Below, in pieces: positions 19,467-31,937 of a DNA stretch of 64,000 bases. The notes below the pieces were generated by a model that was given only the letters and a program-made list of their open reading frames with translations, had not been told where the DNA came from and made no database searches. A program made the translations under genes and the position numbers. Source of the DNA: Aeromicrobium sp. 9AM (GTDB lineage Bacteria; Actinomycetota; Actinomycetes; Propionibacteriales; Nocardioidaceae); contig NZ_LR733304.1 in assembly GCF_902506105.1 (NCBI RefSeq), forward strand, positions 1,783,458 through 1,847,457. The letters are read 5' to 3'. Every line of letters starts with the position of its first letter. Position 1 is the stretch's first letter.

Positions 19467-21287
19467 ATGGTCTCGCCCGTTCGTGCTGCTCAGGCCGCAT
19501 TCTCCCGATTGGGCCGGACCGAGGAGCTCCCCGGCTTCCTGCTCTCGGTCGGCTGCCTCTTCCTCGCCCTGCTGTGCGCCGTATTCGGTCTCGAGATCGG
19601 CGCCCTGGTGTTCCTGCTCCTGTCGGTGATCGGCGAGCTCCCGTTCGAGGTGCGGTCGTCCCAGTCGTCCGAGCTCCTCGACCAGGCCGAGTTCGGGATC
19701 CCGATGCGATTCGTCCTGCGCGTCCTCGCCGGCCTTGTGGTGAGCGACCAGCTCGACGGCGAGAACGCGGTGCGCGCGTTCGCGGCGGTCGCCGTGGCGT
19801 ACGTCCTGGTGCTCTGCGCCCGGGCCCTGCACCAGGAGTACCGCCGGGTCGGCCCGCTCAAGCCCATGGAGACCCGCAACATCCCGGGCTCGCCGCGCAT
19901 CCACGACGCTCCCCCACGCCGCGCGCTCGAGGTCGTCGTCACGCAGCTCCTCGTGCTCGCGCCTGTGCTGTTCGGCGCTCCGTGGCTGCAGGTCCTGCTC
20001 ACCGGCATCGTGGCGATCGCGGTGCTCGCGACCGTCACGATTCCTGACGCCCGCGCCTCGTGGACCCTGCGGCAGCAGAAGCGCGCCACCGGGTTCACCG
20101 CACCACTGCGCCAGATCCAGGAGTTCCTCGACGACTACCAGCCCGAGGTCGTCGTGCACCTGAGCGGCCCCGCGGAGGCCGGCTACCAGATCAACACGTG
20201 GCTCGAGAGCCTCGAGGCGCTCGATCGCCGGGTGTTCATCGTGCTGCGCGACCACCCGCTGTTCACCCGGCTCGCATCGACCTCGATCCCGACGCTCGAG
20301 CTCAAGGATCCCGGCGAGCTGCTGATGCTCGACTTCTCGTCGGCGCGGGTCGCGCTCTACCCGTCCAACACCGGCAACAACATCCACCTGCTGCGGCTGC
20401 CGACGCTCATGAGCGCGTTCATCGGGCACGGCGACAGCGACAAGAGCGCCTCCAACAACCCGTTCTCCCGCGCGTACGACGAGCTGTGGGTCGCGGGTGA
20501 GGCCGGCGCCGACCGCTACCGCCGGTCCAAGCTCGGGGTGCACGAGGACCAGTACCGCTTCGTCGGCCGGCCGCAGGTGCACGGCATCTCCCGCGAGCCG
20601 CGGCTGGGCGACGAGGCCGTCCCGACGGTGCTCTACGCGCCGACCTGGGAGGGCGTCAATCACGAGCAGGAGTACTCCTCGGTGTCGGCCGTCGGCGTGC
20701 AGGTGGTCAAGGCGCTGCTGGCCGCCGACCCGCCGGTGCGCGTCGTGTTCAAGGCACACCCCTTCACGGGCCAGCGCGACGCCAAGTACCGCGCGGTCCT
20801 GGCCCGCATCGCCGGGCTCCTCGACGACGCGGCCGCGCGTACGGGCGTCGACCACCGGGTCATCAAGGGTGGCTCGATCAACGAGTGGTTCAACCGCGCT
20901 TCCGCGCTCATCACCGACATCTCCAGCGTCGTCAGCGACTTCCTCGCCAGCGAGAAGCCGTACGCCGTGTTCAACCACACCGACGACGACGACGCGACGT
21001 TCCGGGCCGACTACCCGTCCACGGGTGCGGGCACGACGATCGGGCGTGACGGCCGCGGCATCGCCGAGTTCATCGACGTCGTGACGCAGCAGGCTCCCGA
21101 CGTGCTTGCCGGCGCCCGCGCACAGCTGGCGACCTACCTGCTCGGGCCGCCGGAGCAGCGCACCCTCGAGTCTTTCGCGGCATCGATCGACGCGTTTGTC
21201 GCACGCTCGGAGGCCGAGCGTGCGGACTACCGGGGCCACTCGTACGCCGTCGAGCCCAGCGACTCCGACGACGAAGCCGCCCTCTGA
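19467..21287 (+). CDS. CDP-glycerol glycerophosphotransferase family protein with N-terminal membrane domain
   Basis: 606-residue TagF-like enzyme. The first about 190 residues carry four to six hydrophobic segments; the rest is a GT-B type glycerophosphotransferase domain, with YAPTWEGVNHEQEYSS, FKAHPFTGQ, and ALITDISSVVSDFLASEKPYAVFN, the region that binds CDP-activated polyol phosphate in TagF. Such enzymes polymerise or prime teichoic-acid-like chains at the inner membrane face. The residue conserved as Tyr in Staphylococcus TagF (TDYSS) is Ile here (TDISS). It begins the surface-polymer locus; a second TagF-like gene lies at 24476. Confidence 0.85.
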   Translation: MVSPVRAAQAAFSRLGRTEELPGFLLSVGCLFLALLCAVFGLEIGALVFLLLSVIGELPFEVRSSQSSELLDQAEFGIPMRFVLRVLAGLVVSDQLDGENAVRAFAAVAVAYVLVLCARALHQEYRRVGPLKPMETRNIPGSPRIHDAPPRRALEVVVTQLLVLAPVLFGAPWLQVLLTGIVAIAVLATVTIPDARASWTLRQQKRATGFTAPLRQIQEFLDDYQPEVVVHLSGPAEAGYQINTWLESLEALDRRVFIVLRDHPLFTRLASTSIPTLELKDPGELLMLDFSSARVALYPSNTGNNIHLLRLPTLMSAFIGHGDSDKSASNNPFSRAYDELWVAGEAGADRYRRSKLGVHEDQYRFVGRPQVHGISREPRLGDEAVPTVLYAPTWEGVNHEQEYSSVSAVGVQVVKALLAADPPVRVVFKAHPFTGQRDAKYRAVLARIAGLLDDAAARTGVDHRVIKGGSINEWFNRASALITDISSVVSDFLASEKPYAVFNHTDDDDATFRADYPSTGAGTTIGRDGRGIAEFIDVVTQQAPDVLAGARAQLATYLLGPPEQRTLESFAASIDAFVARSEAERADYRGHSYAVEPSDSDDEAAL

Positions 21288-21290
21288 GCC

Positions 21291-22253
21291 CTACGCGCCG
21301 GCGGCGAACCGGTCGGTCGCCTCGATGATCGCGTCGAGGATGCCTGGCTCGGTGAAGGCGTGGCCCGCGTCGGGAATCATCCGGAGCTCGGCCTCCGGCC
21401 ACGCGCGATGCAGGTCCCAGGCCGTCGTCGCCGGCGTGCACATGTCGTAGCGGCCCTGGATGATCACGCCGGGTATGTCCCGGAGCCCCGGGGCGTCAGC
21501 GATGAGCTGGCCGTCGGTGAACCAGCCGTCATTCATGAAGAAGTGGTTCTCGATCCGGGCGAACGCCACCGCGAACGCGTCCTCGGTGAAGTGCGCGACC
21601 AGCTCGGGATCGGGCAGCAGCGTGATGGCCGAGGACTCCCACCGGGCCCACGCCCGGGCAGCCGGGACGTGGACGGCCGGATCGGGATCGTGGAGCAGGC
21701 GCGCGTACGCCTCGACGAGCCGCCCGCGCTCGCCCTCGGGCACCGGGGCGACGAAGCCCTCCCAGAGGTCTGGGTAGACGTTCGCGGCACCGCCCTCGTA
21801 GAACCAGTCGATCTCGCTTCGGCGCAACGTGAAGATGCCGCGCAGCACCAGCTCGGACACATGGTCGGGATGCCTCTGGGCATACGCCAGCGCCAGCGCA
21901 GAGCCCCACGAACCGCCACACACCAGCCACCTGTTGATGCCGAGATGAGAGCGCAACGCCTCGATGTCGGCGACGAGGTGCCACGTGGTGTTGGCGCTCA
22001 GGTCGGCCCCCGGGGCGCTGGCGTGGGGCACGCTGTTGCCACAGCCGCGCTGGTCGAACAGCACGATGCGGTAGCGCTCCGGGTCGAACACCCGGCGCTG
22101 CTCAGGACTCGAGGCGCCGCCCGGGCCGCCGTGCAGGTAGACGGCGGGCTTGCCTTGCGGATTGCCCGAGACCTCGTAGTGGACCCGCTGGCCGTCGCCG
22201 ACGTCGAGCAGCCCCGACTCGTACGGTTCCAACGGCGGGTACATCTCACGCAT
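21291..22253 (-). CDS. pip: Proline iminopeptidase
   Basis: 320-residue alpha/beta hydrolase of peptidase family S33, releasing N-terminal proline from peptides. Family landmarks are the N-terminus MREMYPPLEPYESGLLDVGDG, the oxyanion block HGGPGG, DQRGCGNS, the nucleophile elbow GGSWGSALALAYAQ, and the C-terminal acid and His regions (QGRYDMCTPA and DAGHAFTEP). Length is typical. The ATG lies 7 nt after TACTGT on the minus strand, so the transcript may be leaderless. It is convergent with the TagF-like gene 3 bp away and divergent from the glycosyltransferase gene. Confidence 0.93.
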   Translation of the reverse strand: MREMYPPLEPYESGLLDVGDGQRVHYEVSGNPQGKPAVYLHGGPGGASSPEQRRVFDPERYRIVLFDQRGCGNSVPHASAPGADLSANTTWHLVADIEALRSHLGINRWLVCGGSWGSALALAYAQRHPDHVSELVLRGIFTLRRSEIDWFYEGGAANVYPDLWEGFVAPVPEGERGRLVEAYARLLHDPDPAVHVPAARAWARWESSAITLLPDPELVAHFTEDAFAVAFARIENHFFMNDGWFTDGQLIADAPGLRDIPGVIIQGRYDMCTPATTAWDLHRAWPEAELRMIPDAGHAFTEPGILDAIIEATDRFAAGA

Positions 22254-22260
22254 GCCGCGG

Positions 22261-22266
22261 ACAGTA
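22261..22266 (-). promoter_or_regulatory. -10 box of pip (leaderless)
   Basis: TACTGT on the minus strand, 7 nt before the pip ATG. Confidence 0.4.
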
Positions 22267-22330
22267 GCACCGCCGAGATGTTCGTCACCGGCGGCGCCGG
22301 AGCGCATCCGTTGGGGCACCTCGCTCACGG

Positions 22331-22336
22331 TAGGGT
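22331..22336 (+). promoter_or_regulatory. -10 box of galactofuranosyltransferase-like operon (leaderless)
   Basis: TAGGGT ends 7 nt before the GTG at 22344. Confidence 0.5.
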
Positions 22337-22343
22337 TGACCGG

Positions 22344-25687
<3,344 letters not shown>

Positions 25688-25690
25688 GGC

Positions 25691-27157
25691 GTGTCGACTC
25701 CGGCACGTCGCCGCATCCCGGCATGGGCGGTCATCCCCGCCGCCATCACCGTGCTGATCGCCGTACGCCTCGTGATGTTCCGCACGTACGTCGGGGGCGA
25801 CGAGGCCGGCTTCCTCATGGTCGGCAACCACTGGCACGACGGCACGTCGCTCTACGGCAGCTACTGGGTCGACCGCCCTCCCCTGCTGCTGTGGCTCAAC
25901 GACCTCGCCGGCGGCGTGACGCGGCTGCGGTTCCTCGGTCTCGCCGCGTCCGTACTGACCGTGCTCGGCGCCGCCTGGGCCGCGCAGCTCGCTCGCGGCG
26001 CAGATGCGGCTCGGTGGGCAGCCGGCGCGGCGGCGATGTTCGGGGTCGCCCAGTGGCTCGGCATCGCCCGGGTCAACGGCGAGATGCTCGCCGCCCCGTT
26101 CGTGGCGTGGAGCATCGCCCTCACCCTGTACGCCGTCACGCGCACGCCGTGGCGCGTGCCGGCCGCAATCGGCGCGGGGATGCTGGCGGTCGCCGCGTTG
26201 TCGATCAAGCAGAGCGTCATCGAGGCGTTCGTGTTCGCCCTCGCCCTGGCGCTGGCGACGGCCGTGCAACGGCGCGAGTCGCGCGGTGTCGTCGTACGTG
26301 TGCTGGCCTGGGGCGCGTTGGGTGCCGCGCTCACGCTCGCAGCGGTGGTGCTGGGCGCCGACGCGCGCGGGACGTCGCCTTCGGACCTGTTCGATGCCGT
26401 CATCCGGTTCCGCGCCGAGGCAGGTGAGGTGATCCGGTCGTCTGCCAGCGATGCGACTCCTTTGCGTCTGCTTGTCATGATGGGCACGTGGACTGTCAGC
26501 GGGCTGGGTGCGGCCACCGCCCTCACGGTGTGGCAGGGCGTACGCCGCAAGGACCCGTTGCTCCTGGCGACCGCCGCGACGCTGCTGTGCAGCCTCGTCA
26601 TCGCCCTGTTCGGCGGCAGCTACTGGGCGCACTACCTCATCCAGATGGTTCCCGCCGCGAGCCTGGGCATCGGGCTCATGGCCGGTCGGCTGCCGTCACA
26701 CCTGATGCGCCGTCTCGCTGTCGCGACGGTGGCGCTGACGATGGTCAACCTGATCTGGTCGGTCGGCTTCCAGCCCGACGACAACGGCCAGCAGCACACC
26801 GTCGGGACCTGGTTGCGCGAGGCACGCCAGCCCGGCGACACCGGCGTGGTCGCGTTCGGACAGCCCAATGTGCTCTACGAGGCGCACATGTCGAGCCCCT
26901 ATCTCTACCTCTGGAGCCTGCCCGTACGCACGAGGGACTCGCACCTGCGCGAGCTGTCCCAGGTCATCACCTCACCGCAACGCCCCACCTGGATCGTCAA
27001 CTGGTCGGGACTCAACTCATGGGGCATCGAGCCCGGTCGCACGGAGGCATTGCTTCGTGACGGCTATCGCAAGGTGGCAACGATCTGTGGCAGGTCGATC
27101 TGGTTGCTGACGACCCAGACACGTACCCTGCCCGAAGTCCCGAAGGTGTGCCCATGA
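25691..27157 (+). CDS. GT-C fold membrane glycosyltransferase (GT39/ArnT-like)
   Basis: 488-residue polytopic protein with about ten to eleven hydrophobic segments. An acidic DE motif in the first periplasmic loop (YVGGDEAGFLMVGNHWHDG, about residues 32-50) and DRPPLLLWLND match the GT-C glycosyltransferases that use polyprenyl-phosphate sugars. The C-terminal part is an extracytoplasmic domain (KEYW-like DSHLRELSQVI and QRPTWIVNW). It begins with a GTG 3 bp after the second TagF-like gene. It likely decorates the surface polymer with a sugar on the outer face of the membrane. Confidence 0.8.
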   Translation: MSTPARRRIPAWAVIPAAITVLIAVRLVMFRTYVGGDEAGFLMVGNHWHDGTSLYGSYWVDRPPLLLWLNDLAGGVTRLRFLGLAASVLTVLGAAWAAQLARGADAARWAAGAAAMFGVAQWLGIARVNGEMLAAPFVAWSIALTLYAVTRTPWRVPAAIGAGMLAVAALSIKQSVIEAFVFALALALATAVQRRESRGVVVRVLAWGALGAALTLAAVVLGADARGTSPSDLFDAVIRFRAEAGEVIRSSASDATPLRLLVMMGTWTVSGLGAATALTVWQGVRRKDPLLLATAATLLCSLVIALFGGSYWAHYLIQMVPAASLGIGLMAGRLPSHLMRRLAVATVALTMVNLIWSVGFQPDDNGQQHTVGTWLREARQPGDTGVVAFGQPNVLYEAHMSSPYLYLWSLPVRTRDSHLRELSQVITSPQRPTWIVNWSGLNSWGIEPGRTEALLRDGYRKVATICGRSIWLLTTQTRTLPEVPKVCP

Positions 27158-28092
27158 CGACCCGTACCGATCAGCCGACCACGACCTCCTGGCGTTGGCG
27201 CGGCCCGGCCCTGGCGGTGTACGCGATCGCCCTGGCCGTCTGGATCGTGCTGATCGGCGTGCCCACCGATCCCTATCAGATGTTCGGCTGGCTGTGGCTC
27301 GCGACGATCGTCTGGAACATCCAGGCGCCGGTGCGTTCGCACCTGGCGTTCGTGCGCGACTGGTGGCTGATCTTCGCCGGCCTGATCCTCTACCTCTACA
27401 GCCGCGGCATGTCCGACAACCTGCTGCCGGTGTCGGTGCACTGGACGTTCCCGATCCGGTTCGACGAGTGGCTCGGGCGCGGCGAGATCCCCACCGCCCG
27501 CCTGCAGGACGCCTGGTGTGCCGCACCGTGCACGAGCTCGACCGACCCGCGCTGGTACGACGCGGTGCTCACGACGGTCTACTTCTCGCACTTCGTGACC
27601 GGACTGACGATCGCCGTGGTGCTGTGGCTGCGCAACCGCGAGGCATGGATCCCCTGGATGCGCCGCTACCTCGTCATCAACTTCGCAGCTCTGGTCATCT
27701 ACATCGTCTACCCGATGGCACCCCCATGGCTGGCGTCCAAGGAGGGCTACATTCCCGAGCACATCCCGCGGCTCACCGGTCGCGGGTGGGACGACCTTGG
27801 CCTCGGCGGGTTCCACATCCTGCTGGCCAAGGTCGGCAACCCGGTCGCCGCGATGCCGTCGCTGCACGGTGGCCTGGCGATGCTGGTCGCGATCTACGCG
27901 ATCAGTCGCCTGCGCAGCCCGTGGCGCTGGCTGCTCGTGGCCTATCCCCTCCTGATGGGTGTTGCCCTCGTCTATGCGGGCGAGCACTACGTCATCGACA
28001 TCCTCGCCGGCTGGCTCCTCGCCGCCGTCGTGATGCTGGGCTGCAGCTGGTGGGAGCGGGCACATCCGCGGCCGGCTCCCGCCGAAACCTGA
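27154..28092 (+). CDS. PAP2 superfamily / inositolphosphotransferase-like membrane protein
   Basis: 312-residue integral membrane protein with about six helices and PAP2-type phosphatase motifs: NPVAAMPSLHGGLAMLV (C2-like) and YAGEHYVIDILAGWLLA (C3-like). The domain order is that of the PAP2_3/Aur1-like group, which handle phosphoinositol or lipid phosphate. The ATG at 27154 overlaps the previous stop (ATGA) and has GAAGG at a 7-nt spacing, favouring it over a GTG two codons earlier. Location at the end of the glycopolymer operon suggests lipid-carrier recycling or polymer modification. Confidence 0.85.
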   Translation: MTTRTDQPTTTSWRWRGPALAVYAIALAVWIVLIGVPTDPYQMFGWLWLATIVWNIQAPVRSHLAFVRDWWLIFAGLILYLYSRGMSDNLLPVSVHWTFPIRFDEWLGRGEIPTARLQDAWCAAPCTSSTDPRWYDAVLTTVYFSHFVTGLTIAVVLWLRNREAWIPWMRRYLVINFAALVIYIVYPMAPPWLASKEGYIPEHIPRLTGRGWDDLGLGGFHILLAKVGNPVAAMPSLHGGLAMLVAIYAISRLRSPWRWLLVAYPLLMGVALVYAGEHYVIDILAGWLLAAVVMLGCSWWERAHPRPAPAET

Positions 28093-28100
28093 GCCCGCAG

Positions 28101-28128
28101 GGAACCGAACCGCCTCGAGATCCGTCGT
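28101..28128 (+). promoter_or_regulatory. ECF-type promoter, likely autoregulatory
   Basis: GGAACC at 28101-28106 and CGTCGT at 28123-28128 are separated by 16 bp, the classic spacing of extracytoplasmic-function sigma promoters. It lies 28 bp upstream of the sigma factor GTG, so the sigma factor probably drives its own gene. Confidence 0.65.
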
Positions 28129-28156
28129 AAGGTGACAGGTCATCTGAGGAGGCGGC

Positions 28157-28675
28157 GTGGACGCGACGTCCGAGGCGAGCTTTGCGGAGTTCGTACGCAC
28201 GCAGTGGCGTGACCTCGTACGCGCCGCCATCTTCCTCGGTGCCGGTCCGCACGAGGCCGAGGACCTCGCACAGCAGACTCTGGTTCGCTGCTACGCCAGC
28301 TGGGACCGCGTCACCGACGCCGACAACCGTGATGCGTACGTCTACCGGATGCTGCTCAACCAGCTGCGCGACGTCAGGCGTACGCGCTGGTGGCGCAGCC
28401 GGGTCGACATCGAGCCGGAGGGCCGGGTCGACGACGCAAGCAGCCAGGTCGTCCTCGCCGACGCGGTCCGCCAGGCCCTCGGCGGGCTGTCCAAGGAGCA
28501 GCGCGATGTCGTCGTGCTGCGCTACTTCGTCCAGCTGACCGAGGCGCAGACCGCGGCGGCGCTCAGGGTCCCGGCCGGCACGGTCAAGAGCCGGCTCTCG
28601 CGCGCGCTCGCTGCCCTGGCCGGCTCCCACCACCTCACCGAACTCTCAGAGGAGCGCGATCATGAGCAAGCTTGA
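28157..28675 (+). CDS. SigE family (ECF) RNA polymerase sigma factor
   Basis: 172-residue ECF sigma factor of the actinobacterial SigE family (sigma-70 region 2 FAEFVRTQWRDLVRAAIFLGAGPHEAEDLAQQTLVRCY, residues about 6-45; region 4 LGGLSKEQRDVVVLRYFVQLTEAQTAAALRVPAGTVKSRLSRALAAL, about 112-160). GTG start with GGAGG about 5 nt upstream. A consensus ECF promoter precedes it. It overlaps by 14 bp the next gene, a membrane-anchored beta-propeller protein in the usual position of an anti-sigma factor. Confidence 0.93.
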   Translation: MDATSEASFAEFVRTQWRDLVRAAIFLGAGPHEAEDLAQQTLVRCYASWDRVTDADNRDAYVYRMLLNQLRDVRRTRWWRSRVDIEPEGRVDDASSQVVLADAVRQALGGLSKEQRDVVVLRYFVQLTEAQTAAALRVPAGTVKSRLSRALAALAGSHHLTELSEERDHEQA

Positions 28676-30623
28676 AGACCTCTGGGACGGCACGCCGACC
28701 GGCAAGCCGCCCGTCGACGCGATCCTGGCTGCCGGCCGGGCCGAAGCCGCTCGGCGTCGCAAGCTCCGGCAGACCGTGCTGGCGGTGGGCGCGACGGCCG
28801 CGGTCGTCGGCGCCTTCGTCGCCGGAGCGGCCGTCGGCAACGGACCCGGCCCGCACGTCTCGGCATCGCGCAGCGACGCGAGCCCGGCGGCGTTCCAGGC
28901 CGACCTTAAGCCGGCGCAGAGCTGCGCCCAGCTGCTCGAGTCGTACCGCGACCGCGGGCTGGGCATCGTCACGGCGTGGGGCTGGGGGTTCGGCGACCGC
29001 CGCGAGACGTACAAGGCAGAGGACCTTGGTGCGGACTTGGCGGAACAGGCGGCTCCCGAACGTACGTCTAGCGGCCAGCGTTCGCAGACGTCTAGCGAGA
29101 CCGGGACCAACGTGCAGGAGACCGGCGTCGACGAGCCCGACACGGTCAAGACCGACGGCGACCTCGTCGTGCGGCTGCGTGGTCGTGACCTGGTCGTCTA
29201 CGACGCGACGGGCCCCACGATGGTCAAGCGGGCGACGCTCAACCTCCCCCGCCTCGAGGACGGCGAGCTCCTGCTGTCTGGGTCCAGGGTCGTGGCGATC
29301 GGCTCGGATGCAGTCAGCCCCAGGGACGAGCTGACCGGCGCGCGTCGCGGCAGTCGGGTCATCGCCGTCTCCCTCGCTGATCCGGCCGACCCCAGGATCA
29401 CGTCCACGGTGACGTACTCCTCGCGCGTGCTCTCCGCCCGTCAGCACGCGTCCAGCGTGCGGCTCGTGCTTGCCGCCGGTCTGCCGACGCTCGACTTCGT
29501 CCAGCCCGGTGGCAAGGTGTCCGAGCGCGAGGCACTGGCCGCCAACCGTCGCGCGGTCGAGAAGTCGACGATCAAGGACTGGCTGCCGTCTTACGACGTC
29601 GGCGATGGGTCCGAGCAGCTGCTCGAGTGCACCAACGTCGCCGTGCCACCGGACTCAGCCGGTCTCGACACCGTCAGCATCGTCGGGTTCACCGCCAAGG
29701 AGCCGACCAGGCCGCATGCCATCGGGCTCGCCGGCGCGACCACGATCGCGTACGAGTCGGCGGACCATCTCTACCTCGCCGACAGCCAGACGCCGTGGGG
29801 CTGCGGCAGGTGCATGCTCGACAGCCGCATGGAACCCTTCGCGCCACCGAAGGGCGCCGGGACCACCCACCTGTACGACTTCACGCTCGACGGGATCGAC
29901 GCAGTCCACGTCGCCTCCGGCGAGGTCGAGGGCACGATCGCTGACCGATGGTCGCTCGACGAGGCCGACGACGTCCTGCGCGTCGCGGTGGGGCCGTCGA
30001 GCGAGACCGGCAACTTCAACTCCGTCGTCACGTTCCGTCGCGAGGGCAAGGAGCTCACCGAGATCGGCCGGCTCGACGGGCTGGGCAGGGACGAGGAGCT
30101 CAAGGGCGTCCGCTGGTTCGACGGCCTCGCGGTGCTGGTGACGTACCGGGAGACCGACCCGCTGTTCACGGTCGACCTCGCGGACCCGGCGAAGCCGCGA
30201 CTGCTCGGCGAGCTCAAGATCCCCGGCTACAGCGACTACCTGCACCCCTTGAGTGACGCGTGGATGCTGGGGATCGGCGATGGTGGCGGGGGCTCCGGGG
30301 CGCAGATCGGCCTGTTCAACACCGCTGACCTGACGAACGTCAGGCGTACGGCGGTCGAGAGCTATCCCGGCGCCTATGCCCTCGCGTCACAGGATCCCCG
30401 GTCGTTCACCTGGCTGCCCCTGCGCGACACCGCACTCACGGTCATCCAGCACGAAGGGCAGGTCAAGCTCGTCGTGCTCAAGGTCACCCACGGCCGCCTG
30501 AGCAGCAAGGTCAGGACCGTGGAGTACGGCGACGACGCCGCCCAGGTCCGCACGCTCGGCCTTCCCGACGGCCGCGTCGTCCTCGTCACCGGTGAAGACG
30601 TCCGCTTCCTCGACCTGCCCTGA
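28662..30623 (+). CDS. Membrane-anchored beta-propeller protein, possible anti-sigma partner
   Basis: 653-residue protein. A short cytosolic stretch (residues 1-38, rich in charge) is followed by one transmembrane helix (about 39-60, TVLAVGATAAVVGAFVAGAAVG). The extracytoplasmic part is a Beta_propel domain (pfam09826), marked by ETGVDEPDTVKTDGDLVVRLRGRDLVVYD and repeated blade ends. A Cys pair (WGCGRCMLD) and others could form disulfides. Gene order and overlap with the sigma gene, and a cytosol-membrane-sensor layout, suggest it senses an envelope signal and restrains the sigma factor, although the short cytosolic region lacks an evident zinc anti-sigma motif (HxxxCxxC). Confidence 0.85.
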   Translation: MSKLEDLWDGTPTGKPPVDAILAAGRAEAARRRKLRQTVLAVGATAAVVGAFVAGAAVGNGPGPHVSASRSDASPAAFQADLKPAQSCAQLLESYRDRGLGIVTAWGWGFGDRRETYKAEDLGADLAEQAAPERTSSGQRSQTSSETGTNVQETGVDEPDTVKTDGDLVVRLRGRDLVVYDATGPTMVKRATLNLPRLEDGELLLSGSRVVAIGSDAVSPRDELTGARRGSRVIAVSLADPADPRITSTVTYSSRVLSARQHASSVRLVLAAGLPTLDFVQPGGKVSEREALAANRRAVEKSTIKDWLPSYDVGDGSEQLLECTNVAVPPDSAGLDTVSIVGFTAKEPTRPHAIGLAGATTIAYESADHLYLADSQTPWGCGRCMLDSRMEPFAPPKGAGTTHLYDFTLDGIDAVHVASGEVEGTIADRWSLDEADDVLRVAVGPSSETGNFNSVVTFRREGKELTEIGRLDGLGRDEELKGVRWFDGLAVLVTYRETDPLFTVDLADPAKPRLLGELKIPGYSDYLHPLSDAWMLGIGDGGGGSGAQIGLFNTADLTNVRRTAVESYPGAYALASQDPRSFTWLPLRDTALTVIQHEGQVKLVVLKVTHGRLSSKVRTVEYGDDAAQVRTLGLPDGRVVLVTGEDVRFLDLP

Positions 30624-30627
30624 GATC

Positions 30628-30693
30628 CCGCTGGGAGTGACGTTCCGGTCGGGTGGTCGCGGCGTGTCGCGACCGAAACGTCACTCCCAGCGG
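30628..30693. terminator. Long inverted repeat between convergent genes
   Basis: Arms 30628-30650 and 30671-30693 pair at 22 of 23 positions (CCGCTGGGAGTGACGTT core); within the loop a second stem (GGTCGCG/CGCGACC) forms. There is no T-run, but the position between the 3' ends of the beta-propeller and patatin genes suggests a bidirectional terminator, or an interspersed palindrome. Confidence 0.65.
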
Positions 30694-30700
30694 TCCCACC

Positions 30701-31933
30701 TCACAGCTCGGGCGCGACCCACTCGTCGAAGTCGCCGAGGCGGCGCGGGAAGAATGTCGCGAGGGCTGCGCCGACGGTCCACCAGCCACGGTGCACCAGG
30801 GCACGGCACAGCGCCGGCTCGAGCTTGTCGAAGACCGTCGGCACCAGGGCGAGGTCACGGCCGTCGTACGTACGCGCCTCGGGAAATGCCGCGCGCCAGG
30901 CCCGCAGAGGCGCAGGTCCGGGATCGGGCAGCGCCGTGACCAGGCCGGTCAGCACACCGCGGCGGGCGTCGGCGGGCAGCGGCCCCGCGCCGGCCTTGCG
31001 ACCGCGCTGGAACTGCGCCACCAGGCTCGTAGTCCGCAGGGCGACGCTCTGGCGATAGAGCAGCGAGTTGGCCCGGGCGAGGTCGCGGATGACCGGCACT
31101 CGCCCGTAAGGCCCCGGTCGCAGCAGGCCGCCGGCGTTGAGCGCCACGAGGAAGACATCCCGGTATGCCTTGTCGTCGAGCGCCTGCAGCCCGGTGTTGT
31201 CGTACGTCCCGCCGTCCATCAGCACGGGCGTCTGCTCAGCGCCAGGGAACTCCGGCGACGTGAGCACCACCGGTGCGAACGCGCCCGGCACCGCAGCAGA
31301 GGCGGCCACCGCGGTGCTGAGCCGCAGCCCCGTTCCGGCCGTCGGCACGTGCCCGATCGTGTAGTCGCCGACCATGTCGCGCTCGAACCCGAAGCGCACA
31401 CCGGTCGTCAGGTTGGCCGCGTTGACGATCCAGCGCACCCCACGATCCAGCTGCGCGAGCTCGACGCCGTCGAACCACCACTCGTCGAAGCGCCGGGCCA
31501 GCAGGTCCGTACGCGTCGACGGCCCGATCGTGCGCCAGATGCCCCGCACCAGCGACCACTTGAGGGACTCCGACGAGATCCGCTGGATGAACGGGTCGAT
31601 CAGGTGCTCCTGCACCGCCGCGCCGGTGAAGCCGGCCTCACGCAGCACCGGCCAGCGCGATGCCAGCAGGCCGTTGGCCAGCGAGCCGCCAGAGACCGAT
31701 GAGACGTACCGGAGATCCGGCAGCATCCCGGCATCGGCGAGCAGCCGGATCGCGCCGAGGCCGGCGAGCGTCGCCCGGAACCCGCCGCCGGAGATGGTCA
31801 GCGCGACCGGCGCGGCCGATCGTGGTGGCTTGCGGGGCGGCTTGTCACCGCGGAACCGCGAGGGCTGGAGCCCAGACCCGAGGGCCGGTGAGTCGACGAC
31901 CCACCGATCCGGGTCGACCGCCCCCCCAGCCAT
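30701..31933 (-). CDS. Patatin-like phospholipase
   Basis: 410-residue patatin-fold acyl hydrolase. The oxyanion loop SGGGFRATLAG (about residues 48-58), nucleophile motif SSVSGGSLANGLL and the catalytic dyad Asp in VLMDGGTYDNTG are all present. The likely activity is hydrolysis of phospholipid or another acyl ester; substrate unknown. It begins 4 bp after the stop of the CDP-ribitol-type bifunctional gene on the same strand, so the two are probably co-transcribed. Confidence 0.88.
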   Translation of the reverse strand: MAGGAVDPDRWVVDSPALGSGLQPSRFRGDKPPRKPPRSAAPVALTISGGGFRATLAGLGAIRLLADAGMLPDLRYVSSVSGGSLANGLLASRWPVLREAGFTGAAVQEHLIDPFIQRISSESLKWSLVRGIWRTIGPSTRTDLLARRFDEWWFDGVELAQLDRGVRWIVNAANLTTGVRFGFERDMVGDYTIGHVPTAGTGLRLSTAVAASAAVPGAFAPVVLTSPEFPGAEQTPVLMDGGTYDNTGLQALDDKAYRDVFLVALNAGGLLRPGPYGRVPVIRDLARANSLLYRQSVALRTTSLVAQFQRGRKAGAGPLPADARRGVLTGLVTALPDPGPAPLRAWRAAFPEARTYDGRDLALVPTVFDKLEPALCRALVHRGWWTVGAALATFFPRRLGDFDEWVAPEL

Positions 31934-31937
31934 CGGC

